Shown: one piece after another, positions 8,575-14,787 of the stretch
How positions within the stretch are numbered: the stretch's first letter is position 1
How the letters are laid out: every line of letters starts with the position of its first letter
Assembly: GCA_037441525.1 (NCBI GenBank)
Contig: JBBISA010000071.1
Coordinates: 1-14,820, forward strand
Length of the DNA: 14,820 nt
Direction of reading: 5' to 3'
Origin: SKVR01 sp037441525
GTDB taxonomy: Bacteria > Bacteroidota > Bacteroidia > Bacteroidales > UBA7960
The notes under the pieces: generated by a model
The model's input: only the letters and a program-made list of their open reading frames with translations
Databases searched by the model: none
Told to the model about the DNA's origin: nothing
Program-made: the position numbers and the translations under genes

Positions 8575-8590
8575 GTTAGATATATCTAAC
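8575..8590. promoter_or_regulatory. 16-bp perfect palindrome, probable MarR operator
   Basis: GTTAGATATATCTAAC is its own reverse complement, the size and symmetry MarR dimers usually bind. It ends 8 bp upstream of the -7 box (8599-8606) and covers the expected -33 position, so binding would block RNA polymerase at the marR-CDF promoter. Extra half-sites TTAGATA occur at 8529-8535 and 8617-8623, the last overlapping the marR start codon. Confidence 0.7.
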
Positions 8591-8598
8591 AATAATTG

Positions 8599-8606
8599 TA
8601 ACTTTG
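8599..8606 (+). promoter_or_regulatory. -7 element of the marR-CDF-ICMT operon promoter
   Basis: TAACTTTG matches TAnnTTTG exactly and lies 16 bp ahead of the marR ATG, implying a leader of only about 10 nt. The position about 19 bp upstream reads TTAG (8576-8579), a partial -33 match lying inside the palindrome. Confidence 0.6.
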
Positions 8607-8622
8607 CAAGAAACTTTTAGAT

Positions 8623-9066
8623 ATGTCAAGAAATCTGGAGCAAATATTACAAACCATTCTGCATTTAAGTGAAATCCTTGAAGAGGATATGAAGCAGGAG
8701 TCAAATCTTAAGGAATTAACATCCAGGCAGTTGTACTGTATTGAGCTCGTAAATAAGTTACACAACCCGTCTCATACAGAGCTTGCTGAAAAAATGAATA
8801 TTGCAAAGGCGTCGATATCTGTTATGATAGAAAGGCTTGAAAAGAAGGGGTTGATATATAAAGTAACGGCGGATGGTGATAGAAGAACTTCACATGTACA
8901 TTTAACCGAAGAGGGTGAAAAAGCAGCTCTTTTACACACGGGGTTGCATAAACGTATAGCGCAGTTGCTAACAGATGGAATGACAGAATCTGAGAGGGAA
9001 ATTCTGATTGTTTTGCTTAACAAGTCGGTGAATTCCCTTGAAAAGCACAAAACGGATAAAATATAA
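8623..9066 (+). CDS. MarR-family transcriptional regulator
   Basis: 147-residue winged-helix regulator. A helical dimerisation N-terminus (1-30) precedes a typical MarR core: LTSRQLYCIELV (32-43), recognition helix region HTELAEKMNIAKASISVMIERLEKKGLI (51-78), and the wing VTADGDRRTSHVHLTEEGEK (81-100) with the conserved DRR. A C-terminal dimerisation helix follows. It probably represses its own operon through the palindrome just upstream. Because a CDF metal exporter follows after 19 bp, a metal ligand is possible: H105 and H109 are spaced like two zinc ligands of the MarR-family zinc sensor AdcR, and C39 lies nearby. However, residues aligning with the AdcR E41/H42 ligands are L37/Y38, so the same site is not conserved. 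Signal unknown. Confidence 0.9.
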   Translation: MSRNLEQILQTILHLSEILEEDMKQESNLKELTSRQLYCIELVNKLHNPSHTELAEKMNIAKASISVMIERLEKKGLIYKVTADGDRRTSHVHLTEEGEKAALLHTGLHKRIAQLLTDGMTESEREILIVLLNKSVNSLEKHKTDKI

Positions 9067-9085
9067 TTAGACATATAAAACTATA

Positions 9086-9970
9086 ATGAAAACTATAGAT
9101 AAGGCAAAAGCTGGATATCTGGAAGGAACTATATCTGTATTTGTGAACAGCGGATTATTTATTTTAAAGTTCTGGGCAGGTGTGGTTACAGGCTCAATTG
9201 CCCTGACTGCAGATGCCTGGCATACGCTTTCGGATTCATTAAGTTCCATAATTGTAATAGTTGCAGTAAAACTGTCATCAAAAAAGGCAGATAATAAGCA
9301 CCCTTTCGGGCATGGAAGGTGGGAGCAGATTGCTGCGCTCTTTATTGCCTTTTTACTTGGGCTCATAGCATTTGATTTTATGAAGGAATCCATAATTCAA
9401 TTCAGAAACCATGAATCTACCCATTTTGGAACGCTGGCTGTTGTGGTTACAATAATTTCGATCGTTGTAAAGGAAGCCCTTGCACAGTATGCATTTTACA
9501 TAGGCCGCAAAACAGATAACGTGAGCGTGAAGGCCGATGGTTGGCACCACCGGACCGACGCCCTTTCATCAGTGGTGGTGCTAATCGGGATTTTATTTGC
9601 CAGCCGTTTCTGGTGGATTGACAGTGTGTTGGGGACTATAATTTCATTTATACTATTCTATGCTACCTACCAGATTGCCAGAGAGGCTATTGGAAAATTA
9701 CTTGGAGAAAAACCCAGTGATGAGCTGATTAATAAAATCAAGAGCTCAATCAGGGATTATGACGTTGATAACCTGCAGCTTCACCATTTTCATATTCATA
9801 ACTACGTAGGCCATCAGGAGTTAACCTTTCATATCAAGATCAGAAACGATTTAAGCATTGCTGAGGGGCATAGAATTGCTACCGGAATCGAAGAGATTAT
9901 CCTGAAGGAGTATGGGATAATTTCAACCATACACATTGAACCCTACAACTTTTATCATCATTCAGACTAA
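9086..9970 (+). CDS. cation diffusion facilitator (CDF) metal transporter
   Basis: 294-residue CDF antiporter exporting divalent metal in exchange for protons across the inner membrane. Six membrane segments are visible across about 14-200. TM2 carries TADAWHTLSD (41-50) and TM5 carries KADGWHHRTDALSS (149-162), so the transport site is predicted as H46/D50 with H154/D158. This HD/HD arrangement is linked in the family with zinc selectivity, whereas E. coli YiiP has D/D with H/D. The loop KHPFGHGRWE (71-80) is a conserved CDF hallmark. A cytosolic regulatory domain (about 210-294) is rich in histidine (LHHFHIHNYVGH), consistent with metal-sensing dimerisation. Translation starts 19 bp after marR, and the ICMT gene follows 12 bp downstream, so one operon is likely. 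Confidence 0.93.
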   Translation: MKTIDKAKAGYLEGTISVFVNSGLFILKFWAGVVTGSIALTADAWHTLSDSLSSIIVIVAVKLSSKKADNKHPFGHGRWEQIAALFIAFLLGLIAFDFMKESIIQFRNHESTHFGTLAVVVTIISIVVKEALAQYAFYIGRKTDNVSVKADGWHHRTDALSSVVVLIGILFASRFWWIDSVLGTIISFILFYATYQIAREAIGKLLGEKPSDELINKIKSSIRDYDVDNLQLHHFHIHNYVGHQELTFHIKIRNDLSIAEGHRIATGIEEIILKEYGIISTIHIEPYNFYHHSD

Positions 9971-9982
9971 TTTTTAAAATCT

Positions 9983-10456
9983 ATGGAACTATTCGGAAAA
10001 CCAAGCCTTAATCCATGGCTTTTTTACAGTGGCAAAGTATCTGGCTACATCGTGTGGATAGGTTTCTTCTTTTATGCCTGGCAGGACTATCAGTATGCAG
10101 GGTTTGACTTTCGACTCAGGGATGTTATTGCAATCAGCTTTTTTATAACTGGCCTGGTAATTTTTATGGTAAGTCTTTTTCACCTGGGCAGGTCAGTGCG
10201 TTTTGGTTTGCCTAACCAGCTCACGGTATTTAAAACCCAGGGTATTTATGGGTATAGCAGAAACCCCATGTATGTTGCGTTTGCTCTTTTTACCCATGCT
10301 TCAATACTTTATACGATGAATATAGTAATAATTCTCGTGGGGTTGTATAGCCTTTTAGTTTATCATCTAATCATATTGAGCGAAGAAGATTTTTTAAGAA
10401 CCCGTTTCGGGAAAAATTATGAACATTATTTGAAAAATGTAAGAAGGTATTTTTAA
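9983..10456 (+). CDS. isoprenylcysteine carboxyl methyltransferase (ICMT/PEMT)-family membrane protein
   Basis: 157-residue polytopic protein with about four hydrophobic segments (roughly 20-35, 46-67, 97-112, 114-132). The C-terminal ICMT/phospholipid methyltransferase signature is present: KTQGIYGYSRNPMY (84-97) stands for the usual G-x-Y-x-x-x-R-x-P-x-Y, then LSEEDFLRTRFGKNYEHYLKNVRRYF (132-157) with the paired glutamates E134/E135 and the FGxxYxxYxxxVxR ending. In eukaryotes this fold methylates prenylated cysteine with SAM. Bacteria lack that substrate, so the real target is unknown. The CzcN and NccN proteins of heavy-metal resistance clusters belong to this family, which fits its position 12 bp after a CDF exporter. 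The next, broken gene begins 6 bp downstream. Confidence 0.85.
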   Translation: MELFGKPSLNPWLFYSGKVSGYIVWIGFFFYAWQDYQYAGFDFRLRDVIAISFFITGLVIFMVSLFHLGRSVRFGLPNQLTVFKTQGIYGYSRNPMYVAFALFTHASILYTMNIVIILVGLYSLLVYHLIILSEEDFLRTRFGKNYEHYLKNVRRYF

Positions 10457-10462
10457 AAAGAC

Positions 10463-10804
10463 ATGAAAAAGATTTTGATATCCGGAGCCGGAGTAATAGG
10501 GTCAACCTTTGGAGGTTTGATTGCCAGATCAGGCCATCAGTCAATTGAATCTGGCTTTAAAGGAGAATTTCGCTTTCCTGAAAAATCAGGAATTGGTATT
10601 AAGCCATTAAAACTTCATGTTTTTCTCTGGCTACCCTTTTGGGTGCTAAATCTTGTCATGAAATTGGTTTTTAATACCAAATGGGCTGAGACGGTAATAA
10701 GCAATCATGCTCTTGTTGCCAGAGAGGAAATGGAGGTAATTGCCAACGAATTTGTTACATTAGCCAGCTCCCCCGGATTTGAACTTATGGAGTTAATAGG
10801 CTAA
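10463..10804 (+). pseudogene. ketopantoate reductase-family gene with its middle deleted
   Basis: The 113-codon frame joins two recognisable ends. Residues 1-26 (KILISGAGVIGSTFGGLIARSGHQ) are a Rossmann start with GAGVIG, as in PanE/ApbA-like reductases. From about residue 32, GFKGEFRFPEKSGIGIKPLKL followed by a hydrophobic stretch and HALVAREEMEVIANEFVTLA resembles the C-terminal half of ketopantoate-reductase-family proteins, normally about 300 aa or more. The cofactor-binding remainder and catalytic centre are missing, so about 200 residues appear deleted in frame near 10540. It is the last member of the MarR-CDF-ICMT unit (6-bp gap). Product almost certainly inactive as a reductase; a small folded remnant protein cannot be excluded. 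Confidence 0.65.
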
Positions 10805-11035
10805 GGGGGCAGTAATGCACCTTCAACCCCCAAAACAACTCCTTTATCATCTTTGATTTTGGCACCCATGGAGTCAGTTCAAATTTTGAACCGGAAATAG
10901 AACCCTTACATAAAGGTGGCTTAACCACCAGGTTTCTTCAATCAGATTCTGCAGCGATATTTTTCTATTGTGATTAATACTATTAAACTCGCAGCGCATT
11001 GATAACGAGTGAAAAACCAGAAAAACAACATCTCT

Positions 11036-11535
11036 ATGGAAATATCTATTCAAAGAATAAAAAGGAAGGATTTTCTGATAACAGAAAACATTACCCGCGA
11101 AACATTCTGGAATTTATTTAAACCCGGTTGCGACGAACATCTGGTTTTACATAATCTAAGGAAAAGTAATTGTTACATATCCAACCTTGACATAATTGCG
11201 ATATCGGATAATATAATAATTGGACATGCTATAACTACAAAAGCTTAGGTAATTGACAATCAAAAACAATGAATATCAGGTTTTATGTGTTGGCCCAGTT
11301 TCATCGTTTTGGATTTGTTAATGCCCGGAATTTTGGAATTACTACCAGGGAGGGGATGAATTTTGAGCCCTTTAGGGTTTTGGAATTATACCCAAATGCG
11401 TTGGCGGGTGCAAAAGGAAAGTTTTATGAGGATAGGGCATTTGAAATCAAGGAAGAAGAACTCAATGAGTTTGAAAAACTCTTTCCGGAAAAAGAAAAGG
11501 GCGAAGCTAAAATTGACATAAATCATCAAAAATAA
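11036..11535 (+). pseudogene. GNAT N-acetyltransferase (YhbS-like), broken by stop, frameshift and deletion
   Basis: Three frames together read as one acetyltransferase. From ATG 11036, about 70 codons (ENITRETFWNLFKPGCDEH, later HNLRKS, ending GHAITTKA) match the N-terminal half of a GNAT protein, ending at TAG 11246-11248. Translation resumes in frame as VIDNQK; then a one-base shift within the A-rich run near 11262-11267 restores NEYQVLCVGP (11268-11297), the strand before the acetyl-CoA loop. At about 11295-11302 the frame changes again to HRFGFVNARNFGITT, the C-terminal part, continuing to FEKLFPEKEK and a stop at 11533-11535. The acetyl-CoA-binding Q/RxxGxG/A segment, perhaps 45-50 residues, is missing. 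The apparent ATG at 11269 of the downstream frame is therefore an artefact. Inactive. Confidence 0.85.
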
Positions 11536-11554
11536 AATGACATAACTCCAGTTC

Positions 11555-12625
11555 TTATCTTTTGATCAATAATTCAAACAACTTTGTATTTATGTAGTAA
11601 TTCCCGGTGCCAAGTTTTTCTTTTTTCAGCATGTTGTCATCAGCCAGTGCGTTTAGGTAATTCCCTGCAGTTATTCTTGAAACTCCCAGGTCTTTAACCA
11701 AAAAATCGATTTTGGTGTAGGGGTGTTTAAACAGATTATTTAGTAAATCCTGGCTTTAAAATTTGTAATTGCTTCTTAAACGTTGCTTATAACCGAGCAT
11801 TATTTCTCTGATCTTTTGAACCAGTTCAATGGTTTCCCTGGCAGTAGTCTCAATTCCTTTTATCATAAAAATGATCCATTCTTCCCAAAGGCCTTCATCT
11901 CTTACAAGTTGTAGTAATCTGTAATAGTCATTATTGTTTTTAATGATGTAATTGCTTAAATATAAGATAGGTAAGTTTTGCAACCCACAAATTATAAGGT
12001 ATAAAATATTAATGATCCTTCCTGTTCTGCCATTCCCATCATAAAAAGGATGTATAGTTTCGAACTGAAAATGAATAATTGCCATTTTTATCAATGGATC
12101 GCATTCATGAAGTTCGGGTGTATTGATGTATTTTTCAAGGTTAGATATTAAATCTAAAATGTCATCATAATTTTGGGGAGGTGTATAATTGGTTTCGCCG
12201 ATTACACTATTTTTCAAGGTTGTGCCCGGAAGATTACGGAATCCGGTACTGTTTCCCTCAAGTACCTCCTGAATTTCAAGTATGGTTTTACTTATTAGTA
12301 AACCTGTTTTTGAAACCAGTTCAAAACCCCGCTTCATTGCAGCGATGTAATTTTGCACCTCATTTGCTTCAGGGGATTGGAAGCCTGCGATATTCAGCTC
12401 AGACTTAAACAGTTCATCATGAGTAGTTATTATGTTTTCTACTGCTGAGCTGTCTTTTGCTTCCTGCAATCCCTACGTATTTATCAGAATGTTTTGATTG
12501 GAAATAGTTGATGCAATGCCCTTTAATTCGGCCAGGGCTGCATGTGCTGATGGCAATGCTTTTAGAACCTTTCTGGTTTCAAGGTCAATATCAGGCGGTA
12601 AATGTTTTGGTTCCCTGGGAGTCAC
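11555..12625 (-). pseudogene. class II Fic-family protein with two nonsense codons
   Basis: Read from GTG 12625 through two stops to TAA 11555-11557, this is a full-length Fic protein of about 357 codons. The N-terminal KHLPPDIDLETRKVLKAL and NQNILINT run into TAG (12473-12475), normally a leucine position, then GLQEAKDSSAVENIITTHDELF. SSAVEN fits the class II inhibitory motif (S/T)xxxE(G/N). The Fic core has TIHPFYDGNGRTGR with the catalytic histidine, in full HPFxDGNGR form. After RSNYKF a TAA (11756-11758) replaces an expected tyrosine. The same frame then continues SQDLLNNLFKHPYTKIDFLVKDLGVSRITAGNYL, the C-terminal winged helix. Fic enzymes AMPylate target proteins. The 237-codon middle frame (TTG 12469) keeps both inhibitory and catalytic motifs, so a truncated product is conceivable. 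Confidence 0.85.
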
Positions 12626-12657
12626 TTTGTAAAGAAATTTGAATTTTCTTTACAAAG
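12625..12657. repeat. perfect 13-bp inverted repeat at the Fic start
   Basis: CTTTGTAAAGAAA (12625-12637) and TTTCTTTACAAAG (12645-12657) are exact reverse complements around a 7-nt loop. The left arm ends on the first base of the putative GTG start of the Fic gene. It could be an operator for an autoregulating Fic/HTH protein or an RNA hairpin masking translation. The absence of a G/C-rich stem argues against an intrinsic terminator. Confidence 0.7.
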
Positions 12658-12944
12658 ATAATCGGGTTCGTATAATATTCCCGAAAATCTTTACATAGTT
12701 CCTTGCCTGTGTAAAACCGCTTTACATAATCTTTTCCGGTCTTTCTACCCATTTTTCTGAATTCCGGCAACCTTCCTTTCAACTTCATCCCCCAAAACGG
12801 CACCTTCATCCACATTCATTGTATGTTGCCTGCCGTGAGGGCTAATTTTGCATTGAAAACAAGATTATTCATTTTAATTCTCCACAAAATGCAACCACAG
12901 GCAATCAGAAAAACTTACATATGGCGCTTTACAAGCCTATTTGA
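12626..12944. other. unassigned stretch upstream of the Fic remnant
   Basis: About 320 bp between the Fic and nitroreductase remnants. A 74-codon minus-strand frame (12591-12815) is basic and aromatic (for example GKDYVKRFYTGKELCKDF) but resembles nothing I recognise, and its last codons overlap the Fic reading frame. Given the decay on both sides it may be further gene debris. Beyond the inverted repeat I see no clear signal. Confidence 0.35.
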
Positions 12945-13190
12945 AATAATGTACAAAACTGGATACAGACAGGACGCATCTTGCAAAGCTTTCTTCTGGA
13001 AACTACCCGGCTGGGTATTTCTTGTGCATTTATGAACCAACCTTGCGAAGTAGCCAGGCTAGCCGCCCAACTTCCGGGTGCACTGGGCCAGGATGGTGAA
13101 ATACCGGGCATCCTGCTCCGGATTGGATTTGCCGACCCTTTGCCATTTTCGCCCCGGCGCAATATTGACGATATATTCACGTATAACTAA
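12945..13190 (+). pseudogene. C-terminal remnant of a nitroreductase-family protein
   Basis: In the frame following TGA 12942-12944, the sequence WIQTGRILQSFLLETTRLG then ISCAFMNQPCEVARLA, ILLRIGFADPLPFSPRR and NIDDIF closely follows the end of Acg-like nitroreductase proteins (W-x-x-x-G-x-x-L-x-x-x-L-L; SFLNQPxExP; LLRxGYGxPxPxTPRRPVxxV). Only about 80 of the roughly 200-330 residues expected are present. No FMN-binding N-terminal half lies upstream, and a stop precedes the conserved part. It is a 5'-truncated relic. Its stop (13188-13190) overlaps the 3' end of the convergent DUF3307 gene by 14 bp, indicating a deletion or junction that left the neighbouring gene intact. Confidence 0.75.
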
Positions 13191-13893
13191 TAAGCAGATA
13201 ATTCATGGCCAAGCCGGTTAAAATGGCCAGTCCGATACTGAGAAGGGTGCCGATGAGAAAGTATTCGGTAAGTTTCCGGTTGGGTTGCCCTTTGATATCG
13301 GCAAAGCGGAAAACAGATTTTGCTGCAATCAGGAAACCAACCCCTTCCCATCTCCCAATCAAAACAAAAAGCAGTATAAACAAACGCTCCAGCATGCCGA
13401 TAAAACTGCCTGCATTTTGCAAGGTGTCATCATCTGGTGGCCGGGCTGCCTCGTACCATTTCGCTACCATTATACGGATTATTACCGAAGTTGGCAGGGT
13501 TACAAATACAATCCCTGTGGCATAGATAAGGAAAAAGGGGCTATGGAGAAAGCCCACTGACACTGCAGTGTTTTCCCACCACAAAACCACACCTGCCAGC
13601 ACAACGATGTGAAGAGCCTGGTCGAGCAGGAAAAAAGTCACATTGCGTTTTTTTGCCGGGATATAGATACGCATTACATCGATCAGAAAATGAGTTGCCA
13701 TAATTACCAGTGCCGGAAGCCAGAAATTAAGGTCCCACACCAGGAGCAGGATCAATAACCCGTGAAGCAGAATATGGATGTAAAAGGCCGGAGAGCGCAT
13801 TTTATTTTTCTGTTTACTCTTAACAACTGCATTGGTTTGCAGTACGAAATCGCCCAGTATGTGCGCAAGAAAAAGCTTTAAGAATAAGATCAT
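13177..13893 (-). CDS. DUF3307 polytopic membrane protein
   Basis: 238-residue integral membrane protein with about six hydrophobic segments. It begins with the DUF3307 hallmark LAHILGDFVLQT (9-20), then paired histidines in FYIHILLHG (37-45), THFLIDVMRIY (67-77) and DQALHIVVL (91-99). These conserved H and D residues facing or inside the membrane suggest a metal or catalytic site, but no activity is established to my knowledge. The second half has AGSFIGMLERLFILLFVLIG (161-180), AAKSVFRF (190-197) and EYFLIGTLLSIGLA (210-223), a block common in longer members. It starts within the SatD stop codon (ATGA, 4-bp overlap), so the two are translationally coupled. Function unknown; the pairing suggests a membrane partner for the SatD regulator. 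Confidence 0.88.
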   Translation of the reverse strand: MILFLKLFLAHILGDFVLQTNAVVKSKQKNKMRSPAFYIHILLHGLLILLLVWDLNFWLPALVIMATHFLIDVMRIYIPAKKRNVTFFLLDQALHIVVLAGVVLWWENTAVSVGFLHSPFFLIYATGIVFVTLPTSVIIRIMVAKWYEAARPPDDDTLQNAGSFIGMLERLFILLFVLIGRWEGVGFLIAAKSVFRFADIKGQPNRKLTEYFLIGTLLSIGLAILTGLAMNYLLISYT

Positions 13894-14510
13894 AGCTTTA
13901 ATTTTTGAGAAATTTCTTCACGATAATACAATTCCATGTCCATTATTTCATCGTAGAAGGCCCTTTTTTGCCTCGCACTGGCCGATGACTGGCTTATGCC
14001 AAGTTTTTCGGCCACCTGCAATTGGTTTAATTCAGGATTTGCCATGCGAAGATAAACATACTCTGCCGATACTCTGCTCCATGAATCAATCGTCATAAGC
14101 CCAAGACGGATCATAAGATTAAGCTGCCGGTTAATCCCTTCCCAGGGTGTTTCAACTGCCAGAGTGGTCTTCTCCTTTTTAAGCTGTTCGTACCTGGTGC
14201 CCGATAGAATAAAGGCTTCGCCATTGCTTTCTGTAATTTTTGCTGCAGCATGTTCCTTTTTACCAATACCTATGGCAATGCGGGCATCCAGCCCTGCTTT
14301 GCTCTTTACCAGTGCTTTAATTCTTAGTGCTATACCCAGCACCATGTCGGGTGGGACTACTTCGAGCTGAAAGGCATCGCCACGATAAATATCCCAGATC
14401 TGTGGTTGAGAACCCAACTCATTAAAAAGGTTTTTAAGGGGGGGCATCCACAATTCAGGATTTTTGAGTTTCCTGGAATCAATAATATCGCCGGTAATTA
14501 TGCTGGTCAT
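13890..14510 (-). CDS. SatD-family protein with C-terminal helix-turn-helix
   Basis: 206-residue soluble protein of the SatD family, named for a Streptococcus mutans acid-tolerance locus; biochemical role unknown. Visible parts: MTSIITGDIIDSRKL (1-15), IYRGDAFQLEV (41-51), LDARIAIGIGKKE (74-86), and AKITESNGEAFILSGTRYEQL (90-110). The C-terminal NQLQVAEKLGISQSSASARQKRA (162-184) is a sigma-region-4-like HTH. The order of the first blocks resembles class III nucleotide cyclases (an Asp near the N-terminus, a later GDAF, then RIGIG and a second conserved block), with D8 and D45 where metal-binding aspartates would be. This is my inference and not an established assignment. It is the first gene of a two-gene operon with DUF3307. 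Confidence 0.85.
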   Translation of the reverse strand: MTSIITGDIIDSRKLKNPELWMPPLKNLFNELGSQPQIWDIYRGDAFQLEVVPPDMVLGIALRIKALVKSKAGLDARIAIGIGKKEHAAAKITESNGEAFILSGTRYEQLKKEKTTLAVETPWEGINRQLNLMIRLGLMTIDSWSRVSAEYVYLRMANPELNQLQVAEKLGISQSSASARQKRAFYDEIMDMELYYREEISQKLKL

Positions 14511-14514
14511 GGAG

Positions 14515-14522
14515 CAAATATA
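14515..14522 (-). promoter_or_regulatory. possible -7 element for the satD operon
   Basis: On the minus strand this reads TATATTTG, an exact TAnnTTTG match, ending 4 bp from the satD ATG. That would give a leaderless or nearly leaderless mRNA. No good -33 element lies at the right distance, so the real promoter may be further upstream in this very AT-rich stretch. Confidence 0.3.
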
Positions 14523-14665
14523 GCTAAAAATATCAATATATTAAAAAATTGACAAAATAAACGATATTCTGATATATAGCCTTTTTGGTGAATTACTTTG
14601 AATGGGGGGGTAATTTTTTAAATGTCCATTGATGTCGCAGACATTTTGCAATGCAGATTTTTTAT

Positions 14666-14711
14666 CCCGGATTAGTCATTAGGAATGTAATGAACTAATG
14701 ACTTAGCCGGG
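14666..14711. repeat. 17-bp imperfect inverted repeat (large hairpin)
   Basis: CCCGGATTAGTCATTAG (14666-14682) and CTAATGACTTAGCCGGG (14695-14711) pair at 15 of 17 positions around a 12-nt loop. There is no following T tract. It sits between the divergent satD operon and a putative rightward gene, so it is more likely a 5' leader structure, a protein site or a mobile-element remnant than a terminator of either neighbour. Confidence 0.65.
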
Positions 14712-14763
14712 TTTAACCCCGCTTTGGAAAAACTGGTTCTACTACCATTTTTGTGGGAACGAT

Positions 14764-14771
14764 TAGTTTTG
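14764..14771 (+). promoter_or_regulatory. -7-like element before the last partial gene
   Basis: TAGTTTTG matches TAnnTTTG and is 16 bp from the ATG at 14788, the same spacing as at marR. No clear -33 partner was found. Confidence 0.35.
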
Positions 14772-14787
14772 AATAAATATTAGCTGT

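Larger units (their letters stand above)
8233..8622. other. 390-bp divergent region between ene-reductase and MarR operon
   Basis: Holds an exact -7-type element TACCTTTG at 8435-8442, a 14-codon open frame at 8488-8532, the MarR operator and promoter, and three TTAGATA half-sites (8529, 8576, 8617). On the minus strand near 8326-8332 a poor -7 match (TACTTTG) might serve the ene-reductase. No structured RNA was recognised. Confidence 0.5.

Noticed and set aside
10915..10929. GGTGG-CTTAA-CCACC hairpin as a terminator
   Set aside because: Only a 5-bp stem and no T tract follows in either direction.
10805..11008. Minus-strand 22-codon frame (MGAKIKDDKGVVLGVEG...) in the gap after the reductase remnant
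   Set aside because: Too short, bounded by stops, and no family recognised with confidence; it may be debris but cannot be supported.
11246..12475. In-frame TAG codons as evidence for recoded TAG or selenocysteine/pyrrolysine-like readthrough
   Set aside because: TAG is the normal terminator of the asparaginase and dCMP deaminase genes, the Fic gene also has a TAA, and the GNAT gene has frameshift and deletion as well. Gene decay explains all of them.
12648..12729. Repeated CTTTACA(A/T)A motifs at 12648, 12689 and 12720
   Set aside because: Unequal spacing (41 and 31 bp) and low complexity; only the first belongs to a convincing inverted repeat.
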